Positions 7,410 to 14,804 are shown, numbered from the stretch's first letter. The stretch: DNA of 18,882 nucleotides from Verrucomicrobia bacterium UBA673 (GCA_002299785.1 DBNL01000037.1:597-19478), one strand, 5' to 3'. Translations and numbers: made by a program. The notes: generated by a model not told the origin, from the letters alone.

Positions 7410-8326
7410 GGCGGCAGTTCATTTCTTCCGGGGCAAAGTGGGAGGCCAAGGTTGGTTACAGTCGAGCCATCCGGGCGGGGCGGCATGTTATTGTTTCGGG
7501 TACAACCGCCTTGGATGTCAAAGGCAGAGCGATCGCTGGTCAAGATGTCCGCGCCCAGGCCCGACGCATCTTCGATATCATTGCCGACGCCTTGGCTGAA
7601 GCCGGTTCCTGTCTCGAGGATGTGGTGCGCACGCGGATGTATGTTGTCGACATAGCCGATTCCATGGCGCTTGGCCAAGTGCACAGCGAGGTGTTCGGAC
7701 AAATTAGGCCAGCCTCGACAATGGTCGAAGTCAGTCGGTTGATCGATCCCGCGTTGTCGGTGGAAATCGAGGCCGATGCCATCGCGGGTAGCGGCGGATC
7801 CGACGCAGTAATCTTGGCCGGTGGTAAAGCCAAACGGATGGGGCGAGACAAAAGTCGCATTCGGCTGGGAAGTCGGATGCTGCTGGGCCATACGCGTGTG
7901 GCAGTGGTGGATGCAGGATTCAAGCCGAGAGTCATCGCCACCGATTTGCAGCTCAACTTAGGGCCACTCGGTGGTATCGCCACCGCGTTTCACTCGACGA
8001 GGCACTCGCGTGTGTTGTTCCTCGGTTGTGACATGCCATTTTTATCCGGCAACTTGATTAAAGAATTTTTCGCAGCGGCGACTTATGGGGTTGGGCCAAT
8101 ATTCACTCTCCACAAAAAGGGAGTTGGTTTTCCTTTCTTGCTCCACCGTTCTGATTTGGCTTTGGTTGAAAAGCAAATTGACAGAGGATCGCTGTCTCTA
8201 CAAAGACTGGCCAAGCGTTTGAAAGCGAGAGAGTGGCAACCACCGGCGACTCGCGTGCCGGAATTATTCAACATCAACACTCCCGCCGATTTGGCTGAGG
8301 CGAAACGTAGATTTAAAGTAGCGTGA
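7406..8326 (+). CDS. RidA/YjgF-family domain fused to MobA-like molybdenum cofactor guanylyltransferase
   Basis: The ATG at 7406 overlaps the protease stop by four bases (ATGA) and begins the Rid homology directly (MRRQFISSGAKWE); a longer in-frame start at 7343 would lie inside the protease gene. Residues 1-128 are a Rid-family trimer-type domain (HVIVSGTTALD, EDVVRTRMYVVDI, VEIEADAIA). RidA itself deaminates reactive enamines/imines. The substrate-binding Arg of E. coli RidA (Arg105, in PARS) aligns with Ser here (PAST), so this belongs with the Arg-less Rid subgroups and may not be a deaminase. Residues 133-306 are MobA-like: nucleotide loop LAGGKAKRMGRDK (137-149), LGPLGGI (185-191), GCDMPFL with Mg-binding Asp209, and the C-terminal NINTPADL. 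MobA transfers GMP from GTP to molybdopterin. The region between nucleotide loop and LGPLGG is shorter than usual. The frame is unbroken, so the fusion looks genuine. apbE follows with overlapping stop and start. Confidence 0.88.
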   Translation: MRRQFISSGAKWEAKVGYSRAIRAGRHVIVSGTTALDVKGRAIAGQDVRAQARRIFDIIADALAEAGSCLEDVVRTRMYVVDIADSMALGQVHSEVFGQIRPASTMVEVSRLIDPALSVEIEADAIAGSGGSDAVILAGGKAKRMGRDKSRIRLGSRMLLGHTRVAVVDAGFKPRVIATDLQLNLGPLGGIATAFHSTRHSRVLFLGCDMPFLSGNLIKEFFAAATYGVGPIFTLHKKGVGFPFLLHRSDLALVEKQIDRGSLSLQRLAKRLKAREWQPPATRVPELFNINTPADLAEAKRRFKVA

Positions 8327-9414
8327 TGTTGAGTCGCTACAGAGTCATGGAGTGCGGCAATCCCAGCTGCACTCGGGAGAGGCACAAAGCATTGCGGAGA
8401 ACCGCATTCCAAGCCGCCGCCGCAAAACTAATGTTCTCCATGCTTTTTGTTGTATCAGTTGTCTATGGGGAACGGCATGAGTATTCGCGGCCGCTGATGG
8501 GGATGGCGTTCCGGATCATCGTCCACTCGGAGGATGAAACGAAGGCCAACCGGGCGGCAGAGGCGGCGTTTGAGCGGGTCTCTGTACTCAACCAAATCAT
8601 GAGCGACTACGAGCCGAAGAGTGAGTTGAACAAATTGTCAAACCTGGCCGGGAGCGGGAAGGCAGCGAAGATTAGCGAGGAACTTTGCGGTGTGCTTGAT
8701 CGCGCCCAGGCTCTGGCTGAGCAGACCGGTGGTGCCTTCGACGTTACGGCCGGTGCATCGGTTCAGCTTTGGCGGCGTGCCCGGCGCGTGAAGCGATTGC
8801 CGCCGCAATACGCGCTAGCGAAGGCTCTGAAGACAGTTGGATTTCGCAGCCTAAAACTTGACGCAAAAAAATGCATCGCCGAACTAACCGGATCGGGGAC
8901 GCGCCTCGACCTGGGCGGCATCGCCAAGGGCTACGCGCTGGATGAGGCGCTGGCGGTTTTGAAAAAACATGGGCTATGGCAGGCCTTGGTTTCCGCTGGC
9001 GGCGACATCGTGGCCGGTGCTGCGCCTCCCGGAAAAGAGGGTTGGCGCGTGGCGCTGATCGGACTGCGCGAGGAGGTCAATCCGGAGTTTCTCTGGTTGA
9101 CGAACGCCGCTGTGGCCACGTCGGGCGATTTGTACCAATTTCTTGAGGTGGACCGAACGCGCTACTCGCATATCGTCGATCCGCGTACTGGCACTGCGCT
9201 CACTGAACAGCGGTTGGTGCATGTGCTCGCCCCGGATGCGATCACGGCGGACAGCCTGGCAACTGCGATAAGCGTGTTGGGGTCAAGCAAGGGTTTGCGC
9301 CTGGTTACCGATGACAAGCGGTACGGCGCTCGTGTGGCTTTTCGCGGCGAACTTGGTCAAGTACAGGTCGTCGAGTCTCCGGTTTTTCGTGCTTGGGCAA
9401 GGGCGGAAAAGTAG
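8326..9414 (+). CDS. apbE: FAD:protein FMN transferase (ApbE family)
   Basis: ApbE proteins attach FMN from FAD to Thr/Ser of target flavoproteins, usually outside the cytoplasmic membrane. From the ATG at 8326, 362 residues follow. Family motifs are MGMAFRI (58-64), DLGGIAKGYALD (195-206), SAGGD (223-227), ATSGDLYQF (264-272), SHIVDPRTG (281-289) and AITADSLATA (305-314), whose acidic residue helps bind Mg. The start is uncertain: GTG 8323 and ATG 8326 overlap the mobA stop, but residues 8-30 are encoded by a palindromic repeat-like stretch. The ATG at 8431 would give a 327-residue protein starting MFSMLFVVSVV, a hydrophobic export-type segment. No clear lipobox Cys is seen. It is the last gene of the protease/RidA-MobA/apbE operon. 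The flavoprotein it modifies is not evident in the window. Confidence 0.93.
   Translation: MLSRYRVMECGNPSCTRERHKALRRTAFQAAAAKLMFSMLFVVSVVYGERHEYSRPLMGMAFRIIVHSEDETKANRAAEAAFERVSVLNQIMSDYEPKSELNKLSNLAGSGKAAKISEELCGVLDRAQALAEQTGGAFDVTAGASVQLWRRARRVKRLPPQYALAKALKTVGFRSLKLDAKKCIAELTGSGTRLDLGGIAKGYALDEALAVLKKHGLWQALVSAGGDIVAGAAPPGKEGWRVALIGLREEVNPEFLWLTNAAVATSGDLYQFLEVDRTRYSHIVDPRTGTALTEQRLVHVLAPDAITADSLATAISVLGSSKGLRLVTDDKRYGARVAFRGELGQVQVVESPVFRAWARAEK
8348..8411. repeat. Imperfect palindromic repeat-like element at the mobA-apbE junction
   Basis: TGGAGTGCGG (8348-8357) faces CCGCATTCCA (8402-8411), which reads TGGAATGCGG on the other strand, a 9 of 10 match. Extending inward, the arms agree at 13 of 16 positions (8348-8363 and 8396-8411). 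The element fills the start of the apbE frame and codes for a segment with no ApbE homology. From memory, TGGAATGCGG-type palindromes recur between genes in some Verrucomicrobiota; I could not check this. Confidence 0.45.
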
Positions 9415-9444
9415 AACGGCCCGCCGCGTGAGCAGCAGGCCGTT
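9415..9444 (-). terminator. Hairpin terminator between convergent apbE and the Gfo/Idh/MocA gene
   Basis: In the minus-strand transcript the arms AACGGCCUGCUGC and GCGGCGGGCCGUU can form a 13-bp stem with two G-U pairs and a 4-base loop, followed by CUACUUUUCC, a short U-rich run. It begins 21 bases after the oxidoreductase stop codon. On the plus strand it sits immediately after the apbE stop, but two inner pairs become C-A mismatches and no T-run follows. It therefore works best for the minus strand and perhaps partially for both. Confidence 0.65.
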
Positions 9445-9465
9445 GAAGTTAGGTTGCGAGTTGGC

Positions 9466-10866
9466 TTACGCCTTTTCTGCGTTGATTTGAAGATACTCGC
9501 GATCTTTGATGATACCCGGTTGAGGGACGGGATATTTTCCGTCCGGGTTAGTTTGCAGCGGAGCGGGGGAGTCCATTGTTAACTGATCGGCGTTCGGGCA
9601 GAGATCGTGGTCGTGATTGAGAACGTCGTCGACGGTGACTTCCTGACCTGTGTGAGTGGCAAAACGACCAGCGGCAGTGACTACGCTTGCCATGACACCG
9701 CGTTCCACTTCGTTGAAAGGCTTGTTTTCCCGAATAGCAGTCATCAGGTCGTTCCACTCGTCCTGGTACGGATTGGTCTCGCGGCCCGGGTATGCCCATG
9801 CAACCGGATCCTTCATGCTTTGGCCCTTGAATATTTTGCAAGGCGCCGGCGCGTGGCCGTTTTTTGATATAATGCCCAGCCCTTTGGAGCCGTGCGCATA
9901 GCTAGCAAAGTCGCCGTAACAGCCCGGCATGGTGCGCCCGTGCATATACATTTTGGCGCCATCTGCGAACGTGTACTCGACCGTGTAGCAGCCAAGGTTT
10001 TGATCGACGTAATCCCCCCGGTAATGGCGAGCACCGGCGCCTTGTGCCTTTATAGGCCAGGCATCCTTCATCCAGCAGCATTCGTCGATGTTGTGGATGA
10101 AATAGTCGCTGAACGAGCCGCCACTCGCCCAGATAAAACTGTGGAAGCGGCGAATTTGGTAGAGTAATTCGCTCTCGTTTTTCTTCGGAGGGAGTGAGTA
10201 ACAGGAGGCAACGGGCCCGTGGAGACGGTAGGCGCGCAACAGGTTGATGTCGCCGAGTTCACCGTCCTTGATGCGGTTGAAGAGTTCGCCGCGGGCGCGG
10301 CTGTGGCGGCACATGAGGCCAACGCCGACCTTGAGGTCCTTCTTCTTTGCCAAGTCGTTGAGGGCTAGCATACGCCGGGCGGTGGGTCCGTCCGGGCAGA
10401 GCGGTTTCTCCATGAAAACATTCAGCCCCTTGTCGATGGCTTTTTTGTAATGCACCCAGCGAAATGCGCAAGGGGTGGTGAAGATGACAACGTCGCCTTT
10501 GTTTAGGTTGTCCATCGCCTTGGCATAGCCGTCAAAACCGATGTAGCGGCGATCGGCCGGCACGTCCACATTGTCCTTGTGCCGTCTCTTCAGTGCCTTG
10601 TAGCTGTTATCCATCATTGCGGTGGAGACATCGGCCATTGCAACGAGTTTGTTGCGGGCGATGTCACTGGGTACTGAGAGGGCGTTGTCGGCTGCGCCGG
10701 TCCCGCGGCCGCCCGCGCCGACGACGGCAATTTGGGTCATGTCATCGACGGCAGAGTGCACGCGAGGGATGGCAACACCGGCCAGCGCAGAGGCGGCTGT
10801 CACGGATCCGGTGGTCTTTATAAAGTCGCGACGATTACTTGAGGACAATTCAGTAGGCTTGGTCAT
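9466..10866 (-). CDS. Tat-exported Gfo/Idh/MocA family oxidoreductase
   Basis: A 466-residue NAD(P)-dependent dehydrogenase of the glucose-fructose oxidoreductase/inositol dehydrogenase family. A twin-arginine signal NRRDFIKTTG (11-20) and a hydrophobic Ala-rich stretch up to about residue 39 predict folded export with cofactor. The Rossmann fold starts IAVVGAGGRGTGA (46-58). The family EKP motif is at 153-155, and HNIDECCW (258-265) provides the usual His/Asp near the active site. The C-terminal GFO domain carries the late WNDLMTAIRENKPFNEVERG. Family members act on sugars, inositols and related compounds; several exported ones act on glycan-derived sugars, but the substrate cannot be read here. 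The start is the Met just before the Tat motif; no Shine-Dalgarno is visible. The gene stands alone, divergent from the deacetylase gene and ending in a hairpin. Confidence 0.93.
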   Translation of the reverse strand: MTKPTELSSSNRRDFIKTTGSVTAASALAGVAIPRVHSAVDDMTQIAVVGAGGRGTGAADNALSVPSDIARNKLVAMADVSTAMMDNSYKALKRRHKDNVDVPADRRYIGFDGYAKAMDNLNKGDVVIFTTPCAFRWVHYKKAIDKGLNVFMEKPLCPDGPTARRMLALNDLAKKKDLKVGVGLMCRHSRARGELFNRIKDGELGDINLLRAYRLHGPVASCYSLPPKKNESELLYQIRRFHSFIWASGGSFSDYFIHNIDECCWMKDAWPIKAQGAGARHYRGDYVDQNLGCYTVEYTFADGAKMYMHGRTMPGCYGDFASYAHGSKGLGIISKNGHAPAPCKIFKGQSMKDPVAWAYPGRETNPYQDEWNDLMTAIRENKPFNEVERGVMASVVTAAGRFATHTGQEVTVDDVLNHDHDLCPNADQLTMDSPAPLQTNPDGKYPVPQPGIIKDREYLQINAEKA

Positions 10867-10873
10867 CGCGCTA

Positions 10874-10903
10874 TTTCTACATTCAGCTGACTTCCGGCGT
10901 CAA
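10874..10903 (-). promoter_or_regulatory. Candidate promoter for the Gfo/Idh/MocA gene
   Basis: On the minus strand TTGACG (10903-10898) is followed after 18 bases by TAGAAA (10879-10874). Transcription would start near 10867, almost at the ATG (10866), implying a leaderless or near-leaderless message. This fits the absence of a ribosome-binding site but rests on a weak -10 match. Confidence 0.3.
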
Positions 10904-10914
10904 ACGATTTTTGC

Positions 10915-10935
10915 CGCTTGGCCAATCGCTTGGCC
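10915..10935. repeat. Direct pair of CGCTTGGCC half-sites between divergent genes
   Basis: CGCTTGGCC occurs at 10915-10923 and again at 10927-10935, 12 bases start to start, so roughly one helical turn apart. The first copy also forms the palindrome TTGGCCAA (10918-10925). It lies in the 114-base gap between the divergent oxidoreductase and deacetylase genes, where an operator would be expected. It could equally be one more copy of the window-wide iterated palindrome. Confidence 0.5.
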
Positions 10936-10980
10936 CTTTGACCTTGCTCTGCAACTCGTCATCATGAACGATGCGCCGTG

Positions 10981-11928
10981 ATGAACTTACTCGCACGAGC
11001 AACTTTGGCTGCCCTGACATTTTCTCTTTTCGCCATCCCCTTGGCCAAGGCCGTCGGCCCGACTCTCGCCCAGCGCCTCGGCTACAAGGCCACGGACAAA
11101 TTACTCATCATAAACGGCGACGACACCGGCATGTGCCACGCCGCCAACGTTGCCGCCATCGACTCGCTCGAGCGCGGCCTCATGACCTCGGCGACAATCA
11201 TGGTGCCGTGCCCGTGGTTCACCGAGATCGCGCGCTACGCCAAGTCACACCCGGAGAAAGACTTCGGTATCCATCTCTGCCACACCTCCGAGTGGCAGGT
11301 GTACCGCTGGGGGCCTGTTGCTTCCCGCGACAAGGTGCCGGGGTTGGTGGATTCGCAGGGTTACCTGTGGCGGAGCGTCCCGGAGTTGTACATTCACGGT
11401 AAACCGGCGGAGGCGCTGATTGAGGCTCGCGCTCAAGTCCGCAAGGCGCTTGATGCTGGTATCGACGTGACGCACCTCGACACGCACATGGGTGCTCTGA
11501 ACTACGACCCGCGCTACGTTCAGGTTTACTTGCAACTCGCACTGGAGTTCAACCTCCCGTTGCGGATGCCGTCGCAGAGCACGGCGGCGCGGTTTGGGTT
11601 CAGCGAACTGCGCAAACAGTTTGCCTCCAAGGGCATCGTTTTTCCAGACTATTTGATTTTCGACAACCTTGATGAGGAGAAGAAGGGCGTGAAACAATTT
11701 TGGATGAAGACCCTGCGCAACCTCAAGCCGGGTGTTACCGAGTTGTTCATCCACGCCGCCATGCCGACCGACGAGTTGCGCCACGTCACCAACAGTTGGA
11801 AGACGCGTGCGGAGGAATACGAGACCTTCACCAACGACGCCGACGTGCGGCGGCTCGTGGAGAAACAGGGCATCATTCGCATCGGTTACCGGCCGCTGCG
11901 CAAATTGCAACGCAGCAAAAGCAAATGA
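10981..11928 (+). CDS. Secreted YdjC/ChbG-type carbohydrate deacetylase family protein
   Basis: A 315-residue protein of the YdjC (ChbG/HpnK) family, metal-dependent enzymes that remove N-acetyl groups from amino sugars. A signal peptide with a hydrophobic core ends LAKA (residue 24). Metal and catalytic motifs are INGDDTG (44-50, Asp47/Asp48), GIHL with His98, and HLDTHMGAL (165-173, His165, Asp167, His169). IMVPCPW (73-79) is also typical. The ATG at 10981 is chosen over the in-frame GTG at 10978 because it heads the signal peptide directly. No Shine-Dalgarno is seen. It overlaps the next gene by four bases (ATGA), so the two are translationally coupled. It probably acts in the periplasm or outside. 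The family includes members with other or unproven substrates, so deacetylation is inferred. Confidence 0.88.
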   Translation: MNLLARATLAALTFSLFAIPLAKAVGPTLAQRLGYKATDKLLIINGDDTGMCHAANVAAIDSLERGLMTSATIMVPCPWFTEIARYAKSHPEKDFGIHLCHTSEWQVYRWGPVASRDKVPGLVDSQGYLWRSVPELYIHGKPAEALIEARAQVRKALDAGIDVTHLDTHMGALNYDPRYVQVYLQLALEFNLPLRMPSQSTAARFGFSELRKQFASKGIVFPDYLIFDNLDEEKKGVKQFWMKTLRNLKPGVTELFIHAAMPTDELRHVTNSWKTRAEEYETFTNDADVRRLVEKQGIIRIGYRPLRKLQRSKSK

Positions 11929-13352
11929 CCTTCTCGGTGGCCAGCATGCTCGAAGAAATCGAGCGTATCGTCTCTTTTGGCATCCGCCGTCCCGGCTATG
12001 AAGAGGGACTAAAAACCGAGCAGTTCATGCTTGAGCGCTTCAACGAAATTGGTCTGAGCGATACGCGTCTCGAGCCGGTTCCGGTAAATTATTGGCGACC
12101 TACGATGACTCGCCTGGCCATCGGCGATCCCACGGCGGACATTCCCAGCTTCGCCGTGCCATACACCGGCTGGACGGTAGCCGAGGGCGCTCGGAGCGGG
12201 GCAGTTTACGTTGGATTTGGCAGCGACGAGGCGTTCGACGCGGTGGATGTCTCCTGCAAAATCGTGGTTGCCGACATGCAGTTTGGCGAACTCAACGCGT
12301 CGCACCTCAAGGGGGGCTCGATGTTTATCCACGATCCCGACGACACCATTCCGGAGGGCACGCTGCACTGTGCCAACTGGCTGATCCCTAACTTCAGCGC
12401 CTACTACGAGTCGTGGAAGCGCGGCGCGAGCGGCTTCATAGGACTGTTGGGCGAGATGCCGGTCGACGGCTGCGAACTGTACGTGCCGTACGACGGATTC
12501 CTTAAAAAAACACCGGCCGTTTGGGTCGGCCGCGAATTCGCCGAGGCCGTTCGTTCCGCCGCCACCAGCGGCAAGTCGTTCCAGTTCACTAGCAAGGGGG
12601 AGGGTAGCACAGTCGATTCCCACAATGTTGTAGGCATCCTGCCTGGCCGCACCGACGAATATATTCTACTCACCTGCCATCACGATGCTCCGTTCGCTTC
12701 CGCGGTAGAGGACGCTTCAGGGCTCTCGGTGCTGCTAGCGTTGGCAGAGGCGTTCGCGCGATCGACGGAACCCCTCGAACGCGGCCTGGTTTTTCTGGCG
12801 TCGAGCGGACATTTCCACGGCGGCATCGGCTGCCGCGAATTTGTCGCCAAACACCGTGGCGGATTGCTCGAGAAAATCGTCGCAGCTATCGGAGTCGAGC
12901 ACATTGGAGAGGAGGCGCAGGGCGACGGTAGCGGCGGCTACGCTAAGACCGGTCAGGCGGAAACCCGCGCGCTCTTCGTGGACAAGACGCCGGAGTTGCT
13001 GCGCGTACTCGAGGAGGAAGTGAAGCGCGTCAACCTCAGTCGCACCCTCGGCGTGGACGCCTACCTGTTTGGTTCAGAACCGCCGTGCGACAGCGCCCCG
13101 TTCTTCACCGCCGGCATCCCATCAGTCTGCCACATCAGCGGACCGCTCTACTTGTTTGACCCGCACGACACCATCGACATGGTGCGACAGGAGGACCTGC
13201 CCAAGGTTGCTGAGCTGTTTTACCGAGTTATCCGCCGGATCGACACCATCCCGGCCGTCGCCTTGGCCAAGGGCAAAACCCGAAAGCGCAACGATCCACC
13301 CGCTGACCCACCACCATGGTTCCTGCCGCCGGAGTTTTTTCTCGGTGACTAA
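11925..13352 (+). CDS. M28-like (Zn-peptidase fold) hydrolase with altered metal site
   Basis: The ATG at 11925 overlaps the deacetylase stop (ATGA) and gives 475 residues; the frame stays open upstream to 11700, but only inside the deacetylase gene. Residues about 75-200 resemble a PA-type insertion (PSFAVPYTGW, KIVVADM). The fold core is like M28 aminopeptidases: ILLTCHHDAPF (247-257) with His252/253 and Asp254, AVEDASGLSVLLALAEAF (260-277) and the late FDPHDTIDMV with His414. Where M28 enzymes have the Glu-Glu pair (GxEExGLxGS), this has SSGHFHGGIG (294-302), so the catalytic base is missing or replaced by His. VEHIGEE (324-330) occupies the next ligand region. The C-terminus is Pro-rich (DPPPWFLPPE). 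No signal peptide is visible, unlike its neighbours. Activity could be a different hydrolysis, or none. Its stop codon interlocks with that of the convergent sulfatase. Confidence 0.8.
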   Translation: MTFSVASMLEEIERIVSFGIRRPGYEEGLKTEQFMLERFNEIGLSDTRLEPVPVNYWRPTMTRLAIGDPTADIPSFAVPYTGWTVAEGARSGAVYVGFGSDEAFDAVDVSCKIVVADMQFGELNASHLKGGSMFIHDPDDTIPEGTLHCANWLIPNFSAYYESWKRGASGFIGLLGEMPVDGCELYVPYDGFLKKTPAVWVGREFAEAVRSAATSGKSFQFTSKGEGSTVDSHNVVGILPGRTDEYILLTCHHDAPFASAVEDASGLSVLLALAEAFARSTEPLERGLVFLASSGHFHGGIGCREFVAKHRGGLLEKIVAAIGVEHIGEEAQGDGSGGYAKTGQAETRALFVDKTPELLRVLEEEVKRVNLSRTLGVDAYLFGSEPPCDSAPFFTAGIPSVCHISGPLYLFDPHDTIDMVRQEDLPKVAELFYRVIRRIDTIPAVALAKGKTRKRNDPPADPPPWFLPPEFFLGD

Positions 13353-14770
13353 TTTTGGCTAAGCGCTTGGTCCATGTCGACTTTGATTTGTGGGTCGGCG
13401 GTGTAGGGGTCGTTTTGCCGTTTGGCGTAGGCCGCCAGCTTGCCGGTAAGTCGCCGAACGATTTTTTCGGAATCGGGATTGGTGAACTTGTTGTTCAACT
13501 CGTCGGGATCGGTTTTCAGGTCGTACAGCCACGGGTCGCCCAGCGCGGAGTAGATGAGCTTGTAGCGGTCGGTGACGGCGGCGATCCAAGGTTTGACGCC
13601 GGAGGTCGAGCGGATAAAGGCGATGTCGTCCCACTTGGTTTTCGAGCCTCGAAAGAGGGCGGAAGCGTCGCGGCCCTCGACACCCTTGGGTGGTTCGTCG
13701 CCGGTCAGCGCGAAGAGGGTCGGCACGAAGTCCACGCAGCTCAGCGCTTGGTTAACAATGGTGCCGGCCGGGATTTTACCGGGGCAATAAAACAGAAACG
13801 GCACGCGCGCCGAGCCTTCGTAGGGGACGCCCTTGTTCAGTCGGCCGTGCTCGCCGCAGAGGTCGCCGTGGTCGGCGGTGAAGACGATGATCGTGTTGTC
13901 GATCTGCCCGTTTTTTCGCAGCGCATCGAGTATGCGGCCGATGTTGTCGTCGAGACACTTCACCATGCCGTAATAACTCGGCATCAGCACTCGCACGGTG
14001 TCGGCGGTGATTCTTGGACTCGCCGCTCCCCAGCGCGGTGTCTGCGCACGCGATTTGTTCAGCGAGACAGGGATTGGCACTTTTACGTTTTTGTACATCT
14101 TGTCGTACGGCTTGCGGACTGTGTTCGGGCCGTGCGGATCAGGGAAGCAGACCATATAGCAAAACGGCTCGACCTTGTTGAGGTTGATGAAGTCGATCGT
14201 TCGGTTGGCCAGCCAGTCAGTGGAGAATGATTCGCTGTCCGCATTCTCGACGCCGTAATACGGTTTGCCCCGCTTGATGGCCGCGACGCGCGGTCCGGCC
14301 CCTGTAATCTCGAATTTTTTCCAGTGGCCGCGGTTGAACATGTAGCGGTTGTCTTCGAAGCCGAACTTTCGCTTGGGTGCCCACTGCGGTTTACCCAGGC
14401 CTTCGAGATGCCACTTGCCTGCGTAACCGGTCTTATAGCCTTGCCTGCGCAGTACCTCGGCGAAAGTCACGACGTGGTCATCGAGCGGGATATTGTTGTT
14501 GGTAACCTTTGTAGATTGCGGGTAACGCCCACTGATAAGTGCGCCTCTCGAAGGAGAGCAAACCGGTGTAGTGGCATAAAAACTTGTGGCGAGCGCACCG
14601 TGCCGAGCGATCCAGTCAATGTTCGGCGTTTTGACGATTTTGCCGCCGTAACAGCCAATCGTCTTGAAGTGGTGCTCGTCGGTTTGGATGACTAGCACGT
14701 TATACGACTTGGCCAGGGCAAATCCTTGGACAAGGGCTACGAAAAGGAAGGTGAGCAAAATGCGTTTCAT
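13349..14770 (-). CDS. Secreted type I (formylglycine) sulfatase
   Basis: A 473-residue arylsulfatase-superfamily enzyme that hydrolyses sulfate esters. A signal peptide (1-20) ends ALA. The sulfatase signature CSPSRGALISGRYP starts at Cys71, which must be converted to formylglycine (CxPxR motif). Other conserved sites are GYAGKWHLEG (115-124, Lys119 and His121) and VFTADHGDLCGEHG (296-309, metal-binding Asp300/His301). The N-terminal metal site appears as IQTDEHH rather than the common DDxR/G pattern, where only the first Asp is retained. The C-terminus carries DPWLYDLKTDPDELNN, typical of this group. The start ATG has GGAG only two bases away. No formylglycine-generating enzyme is in the window. 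It lies downstream of the oxidase and esterase genes on the same strand. The last 11 bases of its frame overlap or abut the M28-like stop at the other side. Confidence 0.95.
   Translation of the reverse strand: MKRILLTFLFVALVQGFALAKSYNVLVIQTDEHHFKTIGCYGGKIVKTPNIDWIARHGALATSFYATTPVCSPSRGALISGRYPQSTKVTNNNIPLDDHVVTFAEVLRRQGYKTGYAGKWHLEGLGKPQWAPKRKFGFEDNRYMFNRGHWKKFEITGAGPRVAAIKRGKPYYGVENADSESFSTDWLANRTIDFINLNKVEPFCYMVCFPDPHGPNTVRKPYDKMYKNVKVPIPVSLNKSRAQTPRWGAASPRITADTVRVLMPSYYGMVKCLDDNIGRILDALRKNGQIDNTIIVFTADHGDLCGEHGRLNKGVPYEGSARVPFLFYCPGKIPAGTIVNQALSCVDFVPTLFALTGDEPPKGVEGRDASALFRGSKTKWDDIAFIRSTSGVKPWIAAVTDRYKLIYSALGDPWLYDLKTDPDELNNKFTNPDSEKIVRRLTGKLAAYAKRQNDPYTADPQIKVDMDQALSQN
13355..13370. 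repeat. Paired half-site palindrome at the 3' end of the sulfatase gene
   Basis: TTGGCTAAGCGCTTGG contains a one-mismatch TTGGCCAA (13355-13362) running into a one-mismatch CCAAGCGCTTGG (13359-13370). It encodes the last residues of the sulfatase (ALSQ) and lies just past the M28-like stop, where the two genes converge, so it might form a hairpin in both messages. Confidence 0.4.
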
Positions 14771-14792
14771 AGCTCCGAATTCTGCCGTTTGC

Positions 14793-14804
14793 CCAAGCGC
14801 TTGG
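14793..14804. repeat. Perfect 12-bp palindrome CCAAGCGCTTGG upstream of the sulfatase gene
   Basis: Two CGCTTGG/CCAAGCG half-sites meet tail to tail here, the reverse arrangement to GCTTGGCCAAGC found elsewhere in the window. It lies 22 bases upstream of the sulfatase ATG, a position suited to a repressor site or a 5' leader hairpin. Confidence 0.5.

Noticed and set aside
11245..11910. A 221-codon minus-strand frame opposite the YdjC-type gene
   Set aside because: The plus frame has a signal peptide and metal-binding motifs; the antisense frame is a shadow.
11700..11924. A 75-residue N-terminal extension of the M28-like protein
   Set aside because: It is the out-of-frame reading of the deacetylase gene, Arg/His-rich, and the ATG at 11925 overlaps the deacetylase stop in a typical coupled arrangement.
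13355..14230. A 291-codon plus-strand frame opposite the sulfatase gene
   Set aside because: The minus frame carries all sulfatase motifs; the antisense frame is Val/Gly-rich with no domain pattern.
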